A stretch of DNA of 64,000 bases from CAYJLF01 sp964371055 (GTDB lineage: Bacteria; Eisenbacteria; RBG-16-71-46; CAIMUX01). Below are positions 41,495 through 51,529 of this stretch, piece by piece (positions within the stretch are counted from its first letter, which is position 1; each line of letters opens with the position of its first letter). The notes under the pieces were generated by a model that saw only the letters and a program-made list of their open reading frames with translations, did not search any database and had not been told where the DNA came from. The translations under genes and the position numbers were made by a program. Location of the stretch: contig CAYJLF010000009.1 of the NCBI GenBank assembly GCA_964371055.1, positions 62,001 through 126,000 of the forward strand, written 5' to 3'.

Positions 41495-43786
41495 TTGACC
41501 CCAAGCCCAACGACACCGTCCGGAGGACAGCGACGTAAAACCTCCCGGGCGGTCATCCTGGTCGACCGCACCGCCCGGACCGGGATCACGCTCGGTGGCC
41601 TGGGAATCATCGCGGCGATCCTCGGCATTCTCATCTTCATCCTCCTCGAAGCGCTCCCGCTCTTTCTGCCAGGTCGCGTCATCCCCGTGGCCGGGGGGCC
41701 AATTCCCCAATCCTCCGCCCCTGCCATCGAAGCGGTCGGCTGGTCGCCGCCTTTGGCCGTCGCCCTGGACGAGTACCGCGAGCTGGGCTGGACGATCGGG
41801 TCTGCCCCGGAGCTGACCCTCTTTGACCCCCGGGAGAGTCGCGTCCTTCGTTCGCTGCCGATCGACTCGCTCTCGCAGGCGTGTGTCACCTCCCTGGACC
41901 TCAATCTGGCCGGAGACCTGCTCGCGCTTGGAACCGACGATGGAAGGGTCGTGCTCGGTCGGCCGGGGTTCGCGGCCGAGTGGAACGAGGGGAAGAGAAT
42001 CAGCACCTTCAGCTGGGCCACGCTCGATTGCATTCACCTCCAGACGGCTCTTCCGGTGCTTCATGTCACGGCGCGCCGCGATGAAAAGCGTGGCATCATC
42101 GCCGTGGCACAGGCGCGGCCGGACGGATCTCCCGGCCTCCGCGTCGTGACCCAGGAGATCACCCGCAGTCTGTTGGGCGGCGCGTCGGTCACGAGCCGCG
42201 AACACGATCTGAGCGCGCTCGTGCCGGAGCCGGTGACATCGCTGGCGCTGCCGCAGGATGCCGGGATGCTCTTCGCCGGCACCGCGCAGGGGCGGATCTA
42301 TCGGTTCGCCCTGCCGGACTCGGGGACGCCCGAACTCGAGGAGGTGCTGTCGGCGGGGGACGGGCAGGCGGTCACCCGCCTGGCGGTTCTCCTCGGCGAC
42401 GCCACCCTCGTCGTGGGGACCGCGAACGGGCGCGTGTCGACCTGGTTCGGCGTGAAGGACCCGAACCTCGGAAACCAGGTGCGTCCCTTCCGCCGCATTC
42501 GCGAATTCCCCCCCTCTACCGGGCCGATCACGGCGCTCGCGGTCTCGCCGCGCACGAAATCGTTTGCCGTCGGTGATGCCGAGGGCAGGGTGCGCGTGCT
42601 GCACAACACGACGCACCGCGTGCTGGCCGCGGTGGATCTGCCGGGACCTGCGCCGGTGCGGGTCGTCTCCTTCGCGCCCAAGGCGGACGGACTGGCGGTC
42701 CTGGGGGAAGACGCCAGGTTCGGCCACTACGATGTGATCATGCCGCACCCGGAGGTGTCGTTCCGGACGCTCTTCGGCAAGGTGTGGTACGAGGGGTACT
42801 CCGAACCCGACTACGTCTGGCAGTCGACGGGCGGCAGCGACGAGTTCGAGAGCAAGATCAGCCTGGTCCCGCTCATCTTCGGGACACTCAAGGGGACGAT
42901 CTATGCCCTGATCTTCGCCGTGCCGATCGCCATCCTGGCCGCGATCTACACCTCGCAATTCATGGCCGAGCGCGTCAGGCAGTTCGTGAAGCCGACCGTC
43001 GAGATCATGGCGGCTCTCCCGAGCGTCGTGCTCGGGTTTCTCGCGGGACTGTTCCTCGCCCCTCATCTCGAGACGATGGTGCCGGCGACGTTCGTCTTCC
43101 TCCTTCTCCTTCCCGTGGTGCCGACCGCGATCGGCGTCGCCTGGCAACTCCTGCCGGGTCGGATCCGCGGGAGCCTCCCGCTCGGCTTCGAACTCGTCGC
43201 CGTCATTCCGATCGTGGCCCTGACCTTCCTTCTTGCCCGCTGGCTCGGCCCCGGGGTCGAGCAGATCGTCTTCGACGGGAGCTTTCGGGAGTGGTTGATG
43301 GGGTCGACCGGAACCCGCTACGACCAGAGAAATTGCATCGTAGTCGGCTTCGCCATGGGGTTTGCGGTCATTCCGATCATCTTCACGATCGTCGAGGATT
43401 CGCTGACCGCCGTCCCGCGCAGCCTGATCGCCGGTTCGATGGCCTGCGGAGCTTCGCGCTGGCAGACCGCGATCAACATCATCCTCCCCGCGGCGGGGTC
43501 GGGAATCTTCTCGGCGATCATGATCGGCTTCGGACGCGCCGTGGGTGAGACGATGATCGTGCTCATGGCGACGGGGAACACGCCGATCATGGAGTGGTCG
43601 GTCTTCAACGGGATGCGCACCCTCTCGGCCAACATTGCGGTGGAGATGCCGGAGGCGCCGTACCGGGGAACGCTCTACCGGATCCTCTTCTTCGCCGGTC
43701 TTCTTCTTCTCCTGCTGACGTCGGTCATCAACACGGCGGCGGAGGTGGTCCGCGTGCGGCTGAAGCGGAAGTTCGGGAACTACTGA
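41495..43786 (+). CDS. pstC: Phosphate ABC transporter permease PstC, enlarged
   Basis: 763 residues from a TTG at 41495 that follows GGAGGGG; ordinary PstC has about 300-320. A single N-terminal helix (ITLGGLGIIAAILGILIFIL) precedes a periplasmic insert of about 400 residues with WD40/beta-propeller-like repeats (LAGDLLALGTDDGRVVLGR, MLFAGTAQGRIYRF, LVVGTANGRVSTWFG, SFAVGDAEGRVRVLHN). The remaining membrane helices then carry the permease core (AIYTSQFMAERVRQFVKPTV, EIMAALPSVVLGFLAG, GASRWQTAINIILPAAGSGI). Similar long PstC forms exist in proteobacteria. Its stop and the pstA start share TGATG. Confidence 0.93.
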   Translation: MTPSPTTPSGGQRRKTSRAVILVDRTARTGITLGGLGIIAAILGILIFILLEALPLFLPGRVIPVAGGPIPQSSAPAIEAVGWSPPLAVALDEYRELGWTIGSAPELTLFDPRESRVLRSLPIDSLSQACVTSLDLNLAGDLLALGTDDGRVVLGRPGFAAEWNEGKRISTFSWATLDCIHLQTALPVLHVTARRDEKRGIIAVAQARPDGSPGLRVVTQEITRSLLGGASVTSREHDLSALVPEPVTSLALPQDAGMLFAGTAQGRIYRFALPDSGTPELEEVLSAGDGQAVTRLAVLLGDATLVVGTANGRVSTWFGVKDPNLGNQVRPFRRIREFPPSTGPITALAVSPRTKSFAVGDAEGRVRVLHNTTHRVLAAVDLPGPAPVRVVSFAPKADGLAVLGEDARFGHYDVIMPHPEVSFRTLFGKVWYEGYSEPDYVWQSTGGSDEFESKISLVPLIFGTLKGTIYALIFAVPIAILAAIYTSQFMAERVRQFVKPTVEIMAALPSVVLGFLAGLFLAPHLETMVPATFVFLLLLPVVPTAIGVAWQLLPGRIRGSLPLGFELVAVIPIVALTFLLARWLGPGVEQIVFDGSFREWLMGSTGTRYDQRNCIVVGFAMGFAVIPIIFTIVEDSLTAVPRSLIAGSMACGASRWQTAINIILPAAGSGIFSAIMIGFGRAVGETMIVLMATGNTPIMEWSVFNGMRTLSANIAVEMPEAPYRGTLYRILFFAGLLLLLLTSVINTAAEVVRVRLKRKFGNY

Positions 43787-45489
43787 TGGCGAGGCCGAGG
43801 AGAGAGATCCGTGTGGATGGCGACCACGGCGCTCGCCCGCGCAGTCTGGCGCGGCCTGAACCGGGCTTCTGGGGGCGTGTCTTCCAGCGCGGCGATCCGT
43901 TCGTCTGGATGACCGGCGCCGCGCTCGGATTGTCCATTCTCATGATCGTGGGGATCCTGGCGCTGATCACCTGGCGGGGATTCTCGGCCATGTGGCCCGA
44001 GAACCTCGTCGAGCTGCGCCTGACAGACGGGTCGGTCGTGCTGGGAGAGGTCCGTGGCCGTGAGAGGATGCCGGACCAGAGAGACGATCAGGAAGAGACG
44101 CGCGTGCTCCTGCGGGTAAGCAATCGAGACCTCTATGGCGCCGACTTCCGCTGGATCAAGATGGCGGAAGTGGAGGCGACCACCCGTCCGGTGAATGCGT
44201 GGACCATCTCCAGGCAGGAGTGGGGCCCGTTCGTCGGGTATCTGAGTGAGCTGCGGCTGGCGGATCGCGTCCTGACCGGAGAGGAGGCGCGCCTTTCGCT
44301 TCCGGCGGCGATTCGCGACGGACAGGAGCGGCAGAAGGCGATCCGGCAAGTCGAGAAGAACCGGATCGGCGCGGTCAACCGCGCTCTCGACGAGAAGCGC
44401 CTGGAGACGCGGAGGCTGCAACTCCGGGACGGCGCGGAGGGCGGAGAGGGGACCGGACGACAGGAGCGGATCGAGGCGGAGATCGCAACTCTGCAGCGCG
44501 GGTACGCTGCGCTCGAGGAAGAGCTGCGCGTCCTGCGAACCGAGGATGCGCGACATCAGGTGCGACTCCTCTCGGTCGACGGAAGGCCCAAGGAGCTGGC
44601 GGTCTCCCAGATCGTGCGGGCGTACCAGCCGAACCGTCTGGGGCTCGCGGGGCGTCTCCTCGTCTTCGGCTCGAGGATCGGCGAGTTCATCATGGCCGAT
44701 CCGCGCGAGTCGAACACCGAGGGAGGGGTCTTTCCCGCGATCTTCGGCACCGTGCTCATGACCCTGATCATGACCGTGGCGGTCGTCCCGTTCGGTGTGC
44801 TCGCGGCGCTCTACCTGCGTGAGTACGCCAAACAGGGGGCACTGGTCTCCGCCGTCCGCATCGCGGTCAACAATCTGGCCGGGGTTCCGTCGATCGTGTT
44901 CGGAGTCTTCGGCCTGGGATTCTTCGTCTACACCATCGGCGGAACGATCGACCAGGTGTTCTATCCGGAGCGCCTGCCGAATCCGACCTACGGGACCGGA
45001 GGGATTCTCTGGGCATCGCTCACTCTGGCGCTTCTGACCGTGCCGGTGGTGATCGTGGCAACCGAGGAGGCGCTGGCGGCCGTGCCGATGGGAATGCGCG
45101 AAGGGTCGATCGCCTGCGGAGCGAGCAAGTTCCAGACGATCTGGCGGATCGTTCTGCCGAGCGCCGCGCCCGGGGTGATGACCGGGGCGATCCTGGCCAT
45201 GGCCCGCGGGGCGGGCGAGGTCGCCCCGCTCATGATCACCGGAGTCGTGAAACTGGCGCCGACCCTCCCGCTGGACGGGGAGTTCCCGTTCCTCCACCTG
45301 GACCGCCGCTTCATGCATCTGGGGTTCCACATCTATGACGTGGGGTTCCAGTCACCCAACGTGGAAGCGGCCAAACCGATGGTCTACGCCACCGCGCTCC
45401 TGCTCATCGTGGTCGTGGTGCTGCTCAATCTCACGGCGATCGTGGTGAGAAACCGGCTGCGCCGCAAGTATCGGGGGGCCCATGATTGA
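43786..45489 (+). CDS. pstA: Phosphate ABC transporter permease PstA, enlarged
   Basis: 567 residues from the ATG at 43786 (TGATG overlap with pstC); usual PstA has about 290. One N-terminal helix is followed by an insert of about 280 residues containing a long helical coiled-coil segment (QERQKAIRQVEKNRIGAVNR, RIEAEIATLQRGYAALEEEL), then the core: IFGTVLMTLIMTVAVVPFGV, LYLREYAKQGALVSAVRIAV, GVPSIVFGVFGLGFFVYT, GASKFQTIWRIVLPSAAPGV. The EAA-type loop is intact. Heterodimerises with PstC. Confidence 0.92.
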   Translation: MARPRREIRVDGDHGARPRSLARPEPGFWGRVFQRGDPFVWMTGAALGLSILMIVGILALITWRGFSAMWPENLVELRLTDGSVVLGEVRGRERMPDQRDDQEETRVLLRVSNRDLYGADFRWIKMAEVEATTRPVNAWTISRQEWGPFVGYLSELRLADRVLTGEEARLSLPAAIRDGQERQKAIRQVEKNRIGAVNRALDEKRLETRRLQLRDGAEGGEGTGRQERIEAEIATLQRGYAALEEELRVLRTEDARHQVRLLSVDGRPKELAVSQIVRAYQPNRLGLAGRLLVFGSRIGEFIMADPRESNTEGGVFPAIFGTVLMTLIMTVAVVPFGVLAALYLREYAKQGALVSAVRIAVNNLAGVPSIVFGVFGLGFFVYTIGGTIDQVFYPERLPNPTYGTGGILWASLTLALLTVPVVIVATEEALAAVPMGMREGSIACGASKFQTIWRIVLPSAAPGVMTGAILAMARGAGEVAPLMITGVVKLAPTLPLDGEFPFLHLDRRFMHLGFHIYDVGFQSPNVEAAKPMVYATALLLIVVVVLLNLTAIVVRNRLRRKYRGAHD

Positions 45490-46429
45490 CACGACCGTCG
45501 CCCGCTCCGGCGGGACGCTCGAGGAGGCCGATCGAACTCCAGGGCCCGGGCCGTCCGGCCGTCCCGGAGGGGGATCGGCGAATGAGGAACTGCTGATGGC
45601 TGCACTCTCGGTGGACAAGGATCCCGGACTGGAAGCGAGAAAGATCCGGCATGCGCGCGGCGACGAGCCGATGGCGCCGCCGGCCGTCCAGGTCGAGGGG
45701 GTCAATCTCTGGTACGGCCCCTCCCAGGCGCTCTTCGACATCGACCTCTTGGTCCCCGAACACCAGGTGACGGCCTTTATCGGGCCCTCGGGGTGCGGGA
45801 AGTCGACCCTTCTCCGCTCTCTGAACCGACTGAACGACCTGATTCCGGGTGTGCGGATCGCCGGGACGGTGCGGCTTCACGGCGAGGACATCTATGCCCC
45901 GGGAGTCGACGTGATCGAACTCCGCAAGCGCACCGGGATGGTCTTTCAGAAATCGAACCCGTTCCCGAAGTCGATCTACGAAAATGTGGTCTACGGGCTG
46001 CGGATTGATGGAACGAACAAACGTTCGGTGTTAGATGACGCGTGCGAGAAGTCGCTGACCGCGGCGGGACTCTGGGAAGAGGTCAAGGACCGCTTGAAGG
46101 AGAGCGCGATGAACCTCTCCGGCGGACAACAGCAACGGCTCTGCATCGCCCGAGCCATCGCCACCGAGCCCGAGGTTCTCCTGATGGACGAACCCTGCTC
46201 GGCCCTCGACCCGATCGCCACGGCCCGGATCGAGGAGTTGATTCTGCAGCTCCGCGACAACTACACCGTGGTCATCGTGACCCACAACATGCACCAGGCC
46301 ACCCGCATTTCCGACTACACGGCATTCTTCTATCTCGGTAAGCTGATCGAATTCGGCCTCACGACGAAGATCTTCCAGAAGCCGGATGTCAAGCAGACCG
46401 AAGACTACGTGACGGGACGTTTCGGTTGA
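45482..46429 (+). CDS. pstB: Phosphate ABC transporter ATP-binding protein PstB
   Basis: 315 residues, overlapping pstA by 8 bases. The first 65 residues are a non-conserved extension; internal starts at 45596 or 45670 would give the normal length of about 250-275. Core motifs: GPSGCGKSTLLRSLNRLNDL, GMVFQKSNPFPKSIYENVVY, NLSGGQQQRLCIARAIATEP, EVLLMDEPCSALDPIATARI and VIVTHNMHQATRISDYTAFF. The FQKPNPFP-type motif (here KSNPFPKS) is diagnostic of PstB. Confidence 0.96.
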   Translation: MIDTTVARSGGTLEEADRTPGPGPSGRPGGGSANEELLMAALSVDKDPGLEARKIRHARGDEPMAPPAVQVEGVNLWYGPSQALFDIDLLVPEHQVTAFIGPSGCGKSTLLRSLNRLNDLIPGVRIAGTVRLHGEDIYAPGVDVIELRKRTGMVFQKSNPFPKSIYENVVYGLRIDGTNKRSVLDDACEKSLTAAGLWEEVKDRLKESAMNLSGGQQQRLCIARAIATEPEVLLMDEPCSALDPIATARIEELILQLRDNYTVVIVTHNMHQATRISDYTAFFYLGKLIEFGLTTKIFQKPDVKQTEDYVTGRFG

Positions 46430-46517
46430 TGCGGGCCGGCCCGCCGCGGGCCACAACAGAGGGGGCTCCAGCGACCCCGGCCGGCTGATCGCCGGACCCG
46501 GGTTTCGCGCTACCACC

Positions 46518-47174
46518 ATGGACCGGTACTACGAATCAGACTTCACCTCGCAGCGCGACCTCATCCTGCAGATGTCGTACATGGCTCAGGAGAACCTCGA
46601 GCGCGCGATCGACGGCCTCCTGAACCGCGATGAACGACTCCTCCGCGAGGTGGTGGACCGCGATTCCCAGATCGACCAGATGGAAGTGCGGGTCGACGCG
46701 GAGTGCGTCGAGCTCCTCCTGCGCCTGCAGCCGGTGGCCAAGGATCTCCGGCTGGCCGCGATGTCCCTCAAGATCAACACCAACCTGGAGCGGATGGGAG
46801 ATCAGGCGGTGTACATCGCACGGGTCGGGCTTGACCTGCTGAGACAGGCGCCCGCCCGGGAGTGGCACGAGCTGCCCCGGCTGGCCGCGATGGCGCGCGA
46901 CGCGGTCGGGATGGCCATGCAGTCGTTCGTCAGGGAGGACACAGCGCTGGCCCGCCGGGTGCGCACGGGCGATCAGGACGTCAACGCGGTGTACCGCGCG
47001 ATGATTCACTCGATGGTCCAGTACGCGATGGAGAACCCCGGCCAGTTGCCGCAGACGATCGAGATGATCTTCGTGGCGCAGGCGCTGGAGCGGGTGGCTG
47101 ACTATGCGAAGAACATCGCCGACGAGGTCGTCTACCTGGTCGAGGCGGTCGATCCGCGCCATCAGGCCGGCTGA
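46518..47174 (+). CDS. phoU: Phosphate signalling protein PhoU
   Basis: 218 residues, the normal length. Two repeated three-helix bundles with metal-binding motifs (QMEVRVDAECVELLLRLQPV, AKDLRLAAMSLKINTNLERM, GDQAVYIAR; and PQTIEMIFVAQALERVADYA, KNIADEVVYLVE). PhoU couples the Pst transporter to the PhoR kinase and represses the Pho response when phosphate is plentiful. It lies 88 bases after pstB; that gap holds GC-rich inverted repeats (GGCCCG-CCG-CGGGCC near 46444). Confidence 0.95.
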   Translation: MDRYYESDFTSQRDLILQMSYMAQENLERAIDGLLNRDERLLREVVDRDSQIDQMEVRVDAECVELLLRLQPVAKDLRLAAMSLKINTNLERMGDQAVYIARVGLDLLRQAPAREWHELPRLAAMARDAVGMAMQSFVREDTALARRVRTGDQDVNAVYRAMIHSMVQYAMENPGQLPQTIEMIFVAQALERVADYAKNIADEVVYLVEAVDPRHQAG

Positions 47175-47252
47175 CGGCCCTTGCGTTCATGCTGGGATCA
47201 GCGACCATCGGGAGCGATGGCATTCCCAGGTGACAGGGGGGAACTCCCAGGG

Positions 47253-49181
47253 ATGGGCCGGTGGCGGGAACGCGGACCGGCCCTTCTGCTTCTGGGCGTA
47301 GCCGGGCTTCTCTCGACGCAAACGGCGAGCGCGGGTACGAGCGGGCCGAACGTCGAGGTGACGTCACCGGCCGTTCCACGCGCGATGGGGGCGATGGCAG
47401 CGGGACTGACCCTGGGACCCGACGAAGCCGAAGGCGCGACGCCTCCCGACACCCTCTCCGGCGGGTTCATGCGGCGGATCACGCGGTACCTGGCGGTGCA
47501 GCCCGCCGCGGATCGAGAAGGTGATCTGCGTGCGGCCGAGGAGTCGTTTCGGCCTTACGAGGGCCGCTGGATTCGCCGGATCCGCATCGTTCGCCTGAGC
47601 ATGGTGTCCGGCCGGTCCGACGTCACGTCGGATCCGAAGCCAGGCGACGGTCCGCCGGACGGACCGACACCCGGATCCAGAGGCGAGCGCGCGGTCGAGT
47701 GGCTGCATGCCGACACCCGCCGCGGCACCATACGCCAGTACCTTCTGGTACGGGAGGGAGAGCGACTGGACCCCGTTCGCGTCGCGGACAGCGAGCGGTT
47801 GCTTCGGGAAGCGGGCCTCTTCTCGAGTGCGACGATCGAGCCGGTTCCCGTTTCCGATGAGCTGGAAGGGGTCGATCTGGAGGTCACCGTACGCGATCTC
47901 TGGTCGATCGGCGTCGCCGCGCCGGTGCAAGACCTACCGGAGTTCTCCTTCCGTGTCTACGATCGGAACCTGTTCGGACTTGGTCACCATCTCGAACTCC
48001 GCCGTGAGTACGATCCTCTGGTCGCGGATCGGCGTGACCGTCGCGTCGTCTATCGGGCGAACAATATCGCCGGGAGTTTCATCCGTATGGAGGTCGGCCT
48101 CCGTGAGAGAACGGACCGTGAAAGGAGGGCGTTTCTTTCGATCGATCGGACGCCCTTGGCCCCGGAGATCCGGGCGGCCGGGGCGTTTCTGAGCGAATCG
48201 GTCCGGCAGCAGGCGCCGGATGACTCCACCGGGTCGACCCGGACGACCACGTACGAAAGGTACGACGGCTGGCTGGGATACGGACTGACCACCGGGAGAT
48301 CCGCGGATGGACGGGAGCGCCGGCCAGTTCTCCTTCCGATGATCCGCGTGATCCGCCTCCACTACCTGGTGCAACCGGAGGTGGAATCGGACTCGCCCTG
48401 CGCGGAGGAACACGACCAGGTAACGGCGCTGGCCGGCGTCCACTTCGGAAGAACGACCTATCGCGAGACGAGGCTGGTGTCCGGGTTCGGGCGGGTCGAG
48501 GATGTTCCGTTGGGTTACCTGGCGGCGCTGAATCTGGGGCGTGAGTTCGGAGAGACGACGCGTCGTCGGTATGCGGGAATCAGGCTGGCCCTGGCTCACG
48601 CGGGGGGGAGGGTCGGCACGAGTTCCGGATCGCTGCAAGTCGGCGGATACCGGTCAGGGGGCAGGTGGGAGTGCTCGGTGGCGAGGATCGGCGCGGGGTG
48701 GTTCTCCGAGTTGCTCCAGTGGGGACGCTTTCGTCACCGGCAGTTCCTTCGCCTCGAGTACACGGCCGACCTCGCGGCGCGCGGCGATCGCTTCATCGAC
48801 CTCGACGAGGAGCATGGGCTGCGCGGCGTCCGGGACGACGGACCGCGGGGTCGTGCGCGGTGGTCCGCCGATCTCGAGTCGGTGACCTTCACCCCGTGGA
48901 GCGTTCTCGGCTTCCGCATGGCGGCCTACCTGTTCGCCGATATCGGCGCCGTGGCGAAGGAGGCGAACGGGTTTCGTGAGGCGCGGCATTACACCTCGCT
49001 GGGCCTGGGCCTGCGCCTCAAGAACGAGCAGCTGGCCTTGGACGCGGTGGATCTTCGCTTTGCCTTCGTCCCCGCGCGGCCTTCGGGCGCGGAGCTGGAA
49101 CCGTGGCGGGCAGGCAGCGCCGAGTCGTATCGATTCGAGACTCTGCTGCCCCGTCCGCCCGAGATCGTGCCGTATGACTGA
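47253..49181 (+). CDS. Outer-membrane beta-barrel protein with one POTRA-like domain
   Basis: About 642 residues from the ATG at 47253; the frame opens earlier (47181) but the signal peptide (ALLLLGVAGLLSTQTASAG) suits this start. A POTRA-like region lies about 110-220 (YEGRWIRRIRIVRL, YLLVREGERLDPVRVADSER, LLREAGLFSSATIEPVPV, VDLEVTVRDLWSIGV). The remainder alternates aromatic and charged residues like a 16-strand barrel of the Omp85 superfamily. One POTRA is fewer than BamA's five. Known relatives assemble or secrete outer-membrane proteins. It follows phoU by about 80 bases but need not belong to the Pho operon. Confidence 0.75.
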   Translation: MGRWRERGPALLLLGVAGLLSTQTASAGTSGPNVEVTSPAVPRAMGAMAAGLTLGPDEAEGATPPDTLSGGFMRRITRYLAVQPAADREGDLRAAEESFRPYEGRWIRRIRIVRLSMVSGRSDVTSDPKPGDGPPDGPTPGSRGERAVEWLHADTRRGTIRQYLLVREGERLDPVRVADSERLLREAGLFSSATIEPVPVSDELEGVDLEVTVRDLWSIGVAAPVQDLPEFSFRVYDRNLFGLGHHLELRREYDPLVADRRDRRVVYRANNIAGSFIRMEVGLRERTDRERRAFLSIDRTPLAPEIRAAGAFLSESVRQQAPDDSTGSTRTTTYERYDGWLGYGLTTGRSADGRERRPVLLPMIRVIRLHYLVQPEVESDSPCAEEHDQVTALAGVHFGRTTYRETRLVSGFGRVEDVPLGYLAALNLGREFGETTRRRYAGIRLALAHAGGRVGTSSGSLQVGGYRSGGRWECSVARIGAGWFSELLQWGRFRHRQFLRLEYTADLAARGDRFIDLDEEHGLRGVRDDGPRGRARWSADLESVTFTPWSVLGFRMAAYLFADIGAVAKEANGFREARHYTSLGLGLRLKNEQLALDAVDLRFAFVPARPSGAELEPWRAGSAESYRFETLLPRPPEIVPYD

Positions 49182-49202
49182 GCCGGCCAGAGGGGCGACC
49201 CG

Positions 49203-51269
49203 CTAACGGCCGAAGGTGACGCCGCGGCTGTCGACGCGGTCTCCCTGCTGGAGACGCAGGAAGTAGGTTCCCCGCGGCAGGAGTCGCCCGTGATCGTCGC
49301 GGCCATCCCAGGGAAGGGCTGCGGCGGAGGCATCGAGGGCCGGACCGGTGGTCGTGAGCGTACGAACCCGCGCGCCGCTGGCATCGTGAATGGTGAGCAA
49401 GACCGGTGCACCGCGCTCGGTCCGGAATCGAATGATGGTCGTGGCCGAAAAGGGGTTAGGAGCCGCCAGGAGCCGGGACGCATCGAGCGAGGCGGCTTCC
49501 CCGACGGATGACGGTGCCTCGATCGTTACGTTGGCCTCGGGGCTCGGACCGCTCTCCCCATTCGAATAGAGGGCCGTGACGACATAGTGGTAGTCGCCGG
49601 GAGGCAATTCCTGGTCCTGATAGAACGTGATCGAGAAGAGCGTGCTGATCTCGGCGATCGGTTCCTCCGGAAACGGTTCGCCCGCCGGCGCGCGGTAGAC
49701 GCGGTAGGCGAGCATGGGATTGCCGGGGAAAAGGCGGGTCGGCGGCGCCCAGCTGAGCGCCACGTCGTTGTCGTCCACGAGAGCATACAGGTACTCCGGC
49801 GGCAGGTTGGGAAGGGCCGTGCGGACCCGATCGGCGGCTGCGCCGATGTCGATGATTCCCCAACCGTAGTCATTGTCTTCACCGGTGTTGCCCCGGTCGA
49901 GCGCGGTCTCCATCAGGGTGGTCTTGATCTCGTCGACCGTCAGGTCGGGATTGATCTGCCGCAGCAGAAGAACGGCGCCGGAGACATGGGGACACGCCAT
50001 CGACGTGCCGGAGAGATTGCCATACGTGTCGTTCGGCTTGGTCGAGTAGATCTGAGTTCCGGGCGCCGTCACTTCCGGTTTGATGGAGGCGTAATCACAG
50101 GGGGATGGGCCGCGGCCGCTGGTAGAGCTGATCGGGTAGTCCGGCAGGTGCGGATTGACGTTGCCGACACCGAAGTTGACCGTGGACGACGCTGCCCGGC
50201 TCTCCGGGGAGTTGACGCTGGCGGGCGCCGGACCGCTGTTGTCCACCGACACGGTGTTGACGATCCCCGCGGCCTCCACCAGGTCGATCGCGTTCCAGTA
50301 GGTGGGATCGCAGTCGCCGCTGGTACCCCAGGAGTTGTTGATCACGTCCGGCACGTCGCTGATCGTTCCCGCGTCGCCGTCGGGATCGACGGCCCATTGA
50401 TAGCATTCGAGGGCGTTCTGCACGTTGTACCCGATCAAGAGCCCGGCCGCGATCCACTGCGCGCCCGGCGCCACGCCGATCGGCGTGCCATCCGGCTTCT
50501 CGGCCAGGATGATGCCGGTGACGTGCGTCCCGTGCTGGCCCCAGTCGTACGGAAACTCCGTACCGGTGGCGGGGTCCTTCCAGGCCCATGACCAGTGAAC
50601 GCCAGGCTCTGTGCCCCGCCACTTGGAGGCGAGCGCTTCGTGGTCACCGTCGGCACCGGTGTCGAACGCGGCCACCAGGCGTCCCTCACCGCGGAAGCCG
50701 AGGTTCCAGACCGGTTCGACGTTGACGCAGATGAGGTTATTGGGAAGTACCCGCGGCCCGCCGGCCGGGATCGCGCCCCCTTCGTCCCACCCGAGGCGAA
50801 GATCGATCTTCGCGTTTTCGTAGATGACGTCGACGTCGCTCCGGCCGGCGAGGTATCGGAAGACATCGGGCATCGCCTCGACGGCGATGAGATTTGTGAC
50901 CCAGAACGACTGGACCGACCGGACCTGGGCGCGCGCCCGGAGTCCGTCGAGCTCGGCCAGCAGGGACGGCTGCGTACGTGCGGCGATCCGCTGGGCCTCC
51001 AGCACCACGGCCTGGTGGCGGCGCCAACGGGAAACCGGCCCTCGACTCGACAGGCTGCGCTCGACAGCCTGGAGATCCACCTGCTCGGAGAGCATCACGA
51101 GTCCACTGACCGTCTCCCCGGACGCGCTGCGCGCGAGACTTTCCTCGAACGACGGATCGAGAGTGCCGGCCAGGGCGATTCCGTCCAGGAATGCGCCGGA
51201 GAAGAGGATGGCGAGAGCGATCAACGAGAACGTGCAACCTGGATCGGGGCGAGTCGTTCGCGATCCCAT
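49203..51269 (-). CDS. Secreted subtilisin-like S8 peptidase with FlgD-type C-terminus
   Basis: 688 residues; ATG with GGAG 6 bases upstream. Signal peptide (FSLIALAILFSGAFLDGIAL), an inhibitor-like prodomain to about 160, then the S8 catalytic domain: Asp203 (AAFDTGADGD), His246 (GQHGTHVTG), oxyanion Asn344 (DNSGPAPAS) and Ser423 (SGTSMACPHVSG). A fibronectin-III-like domain follows (about 500-590). The last 80 residues (LLAAPNPFSATTIIRF, GTYFLRLQQGDRV) are a FlgD-like C-terminal domain used for surface sorting in FCB-type bacteria. Converges with the outer-membrane gene (21-base gap). Confidence 0.92.
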   Translation of the reverse strand: MGSRTTRPDPGCTFSLIALAILFSGAFLDGIALAGTLDPSFEESLARSASGETVSGLVMLSEQVDLQAVERSLSSRGPVSRWRRHQAVVLEAQRIAARTQPSLLAELDGLRARAQVRSVQSFWVTNLIAVEAMPDVFRYLAGRSDVDVIYENAKIDLRLGWDEGGAIPAGGPRVLPNNLICVNVEPVWNLGFRGEGRLVAAFDTGADGDHEALASKWRGTEPGVHWSWAWKDPATGTEFPYDWGQHGTHVTGIILAEKPDGTPIGVAPGAQWIAAGLLIGYNVQNALECYQWAVDPDGDAGTISDVPDVINNSWGTSGDCDPTYWNAIDLVEAAGIVNTVSVDNSGPAPASVNSPESRAASSTVNFGVGNVNPHLPDYPISSTSGRGPSPCDYASIKPEVTAPGTQIYSTKPNDTYGNLSGTSMACPHVSGAVLLLRQINPDLTVDEIKTTLMETALDRGNTGEDNDYGWGIIDIGAAADRVRTALPNLPPEYLYALVDDNDVALSWAPPTRLFPGNPMLAYRVYRAPAGEPFPEEPIAEISTLFSITFYQDQELPPGDYHYVVTALYSNGESGPSPEANVTIEAPSSVGEAASLDASRLLAAPNPFSATTIIRFRTERGAPVLLTIHDASGARVRTLTTTGPALDASAAALPWDGRDDHGRLLPRGTYFLRLQQGDRVDSRGVTFGR

Positions 51270-51529
51270 TCGTATCTCCTTGCCCGATACTTCATTACAG
51301 CTAAGGCGGTTCGAAACGGGACGGTCAGTTCTTGATATCCAATCTTAGCAGATTCGGTTTGACTTGGCCAGCGGGTAGCTGCCGGGGGGGATCTCCGTAA
51401 CCCTCGCGCGCGCACTGCACACTGCGCTATACTCTTATCCGGCCAGATGGATGCTGTCCGGCGGGGTTTGGGGTCGCCTGCCGGGCCCTCGCTTTCCGAC
51501 CCCGACCGCACCAGCCGGAAGGAACAGCT

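Noticed and set aside
41312..43147. Long frames antisense to pstS and pstC (also 40507-42033)
   Set aside because: Overlap certain genes and show no recognisable motifs.
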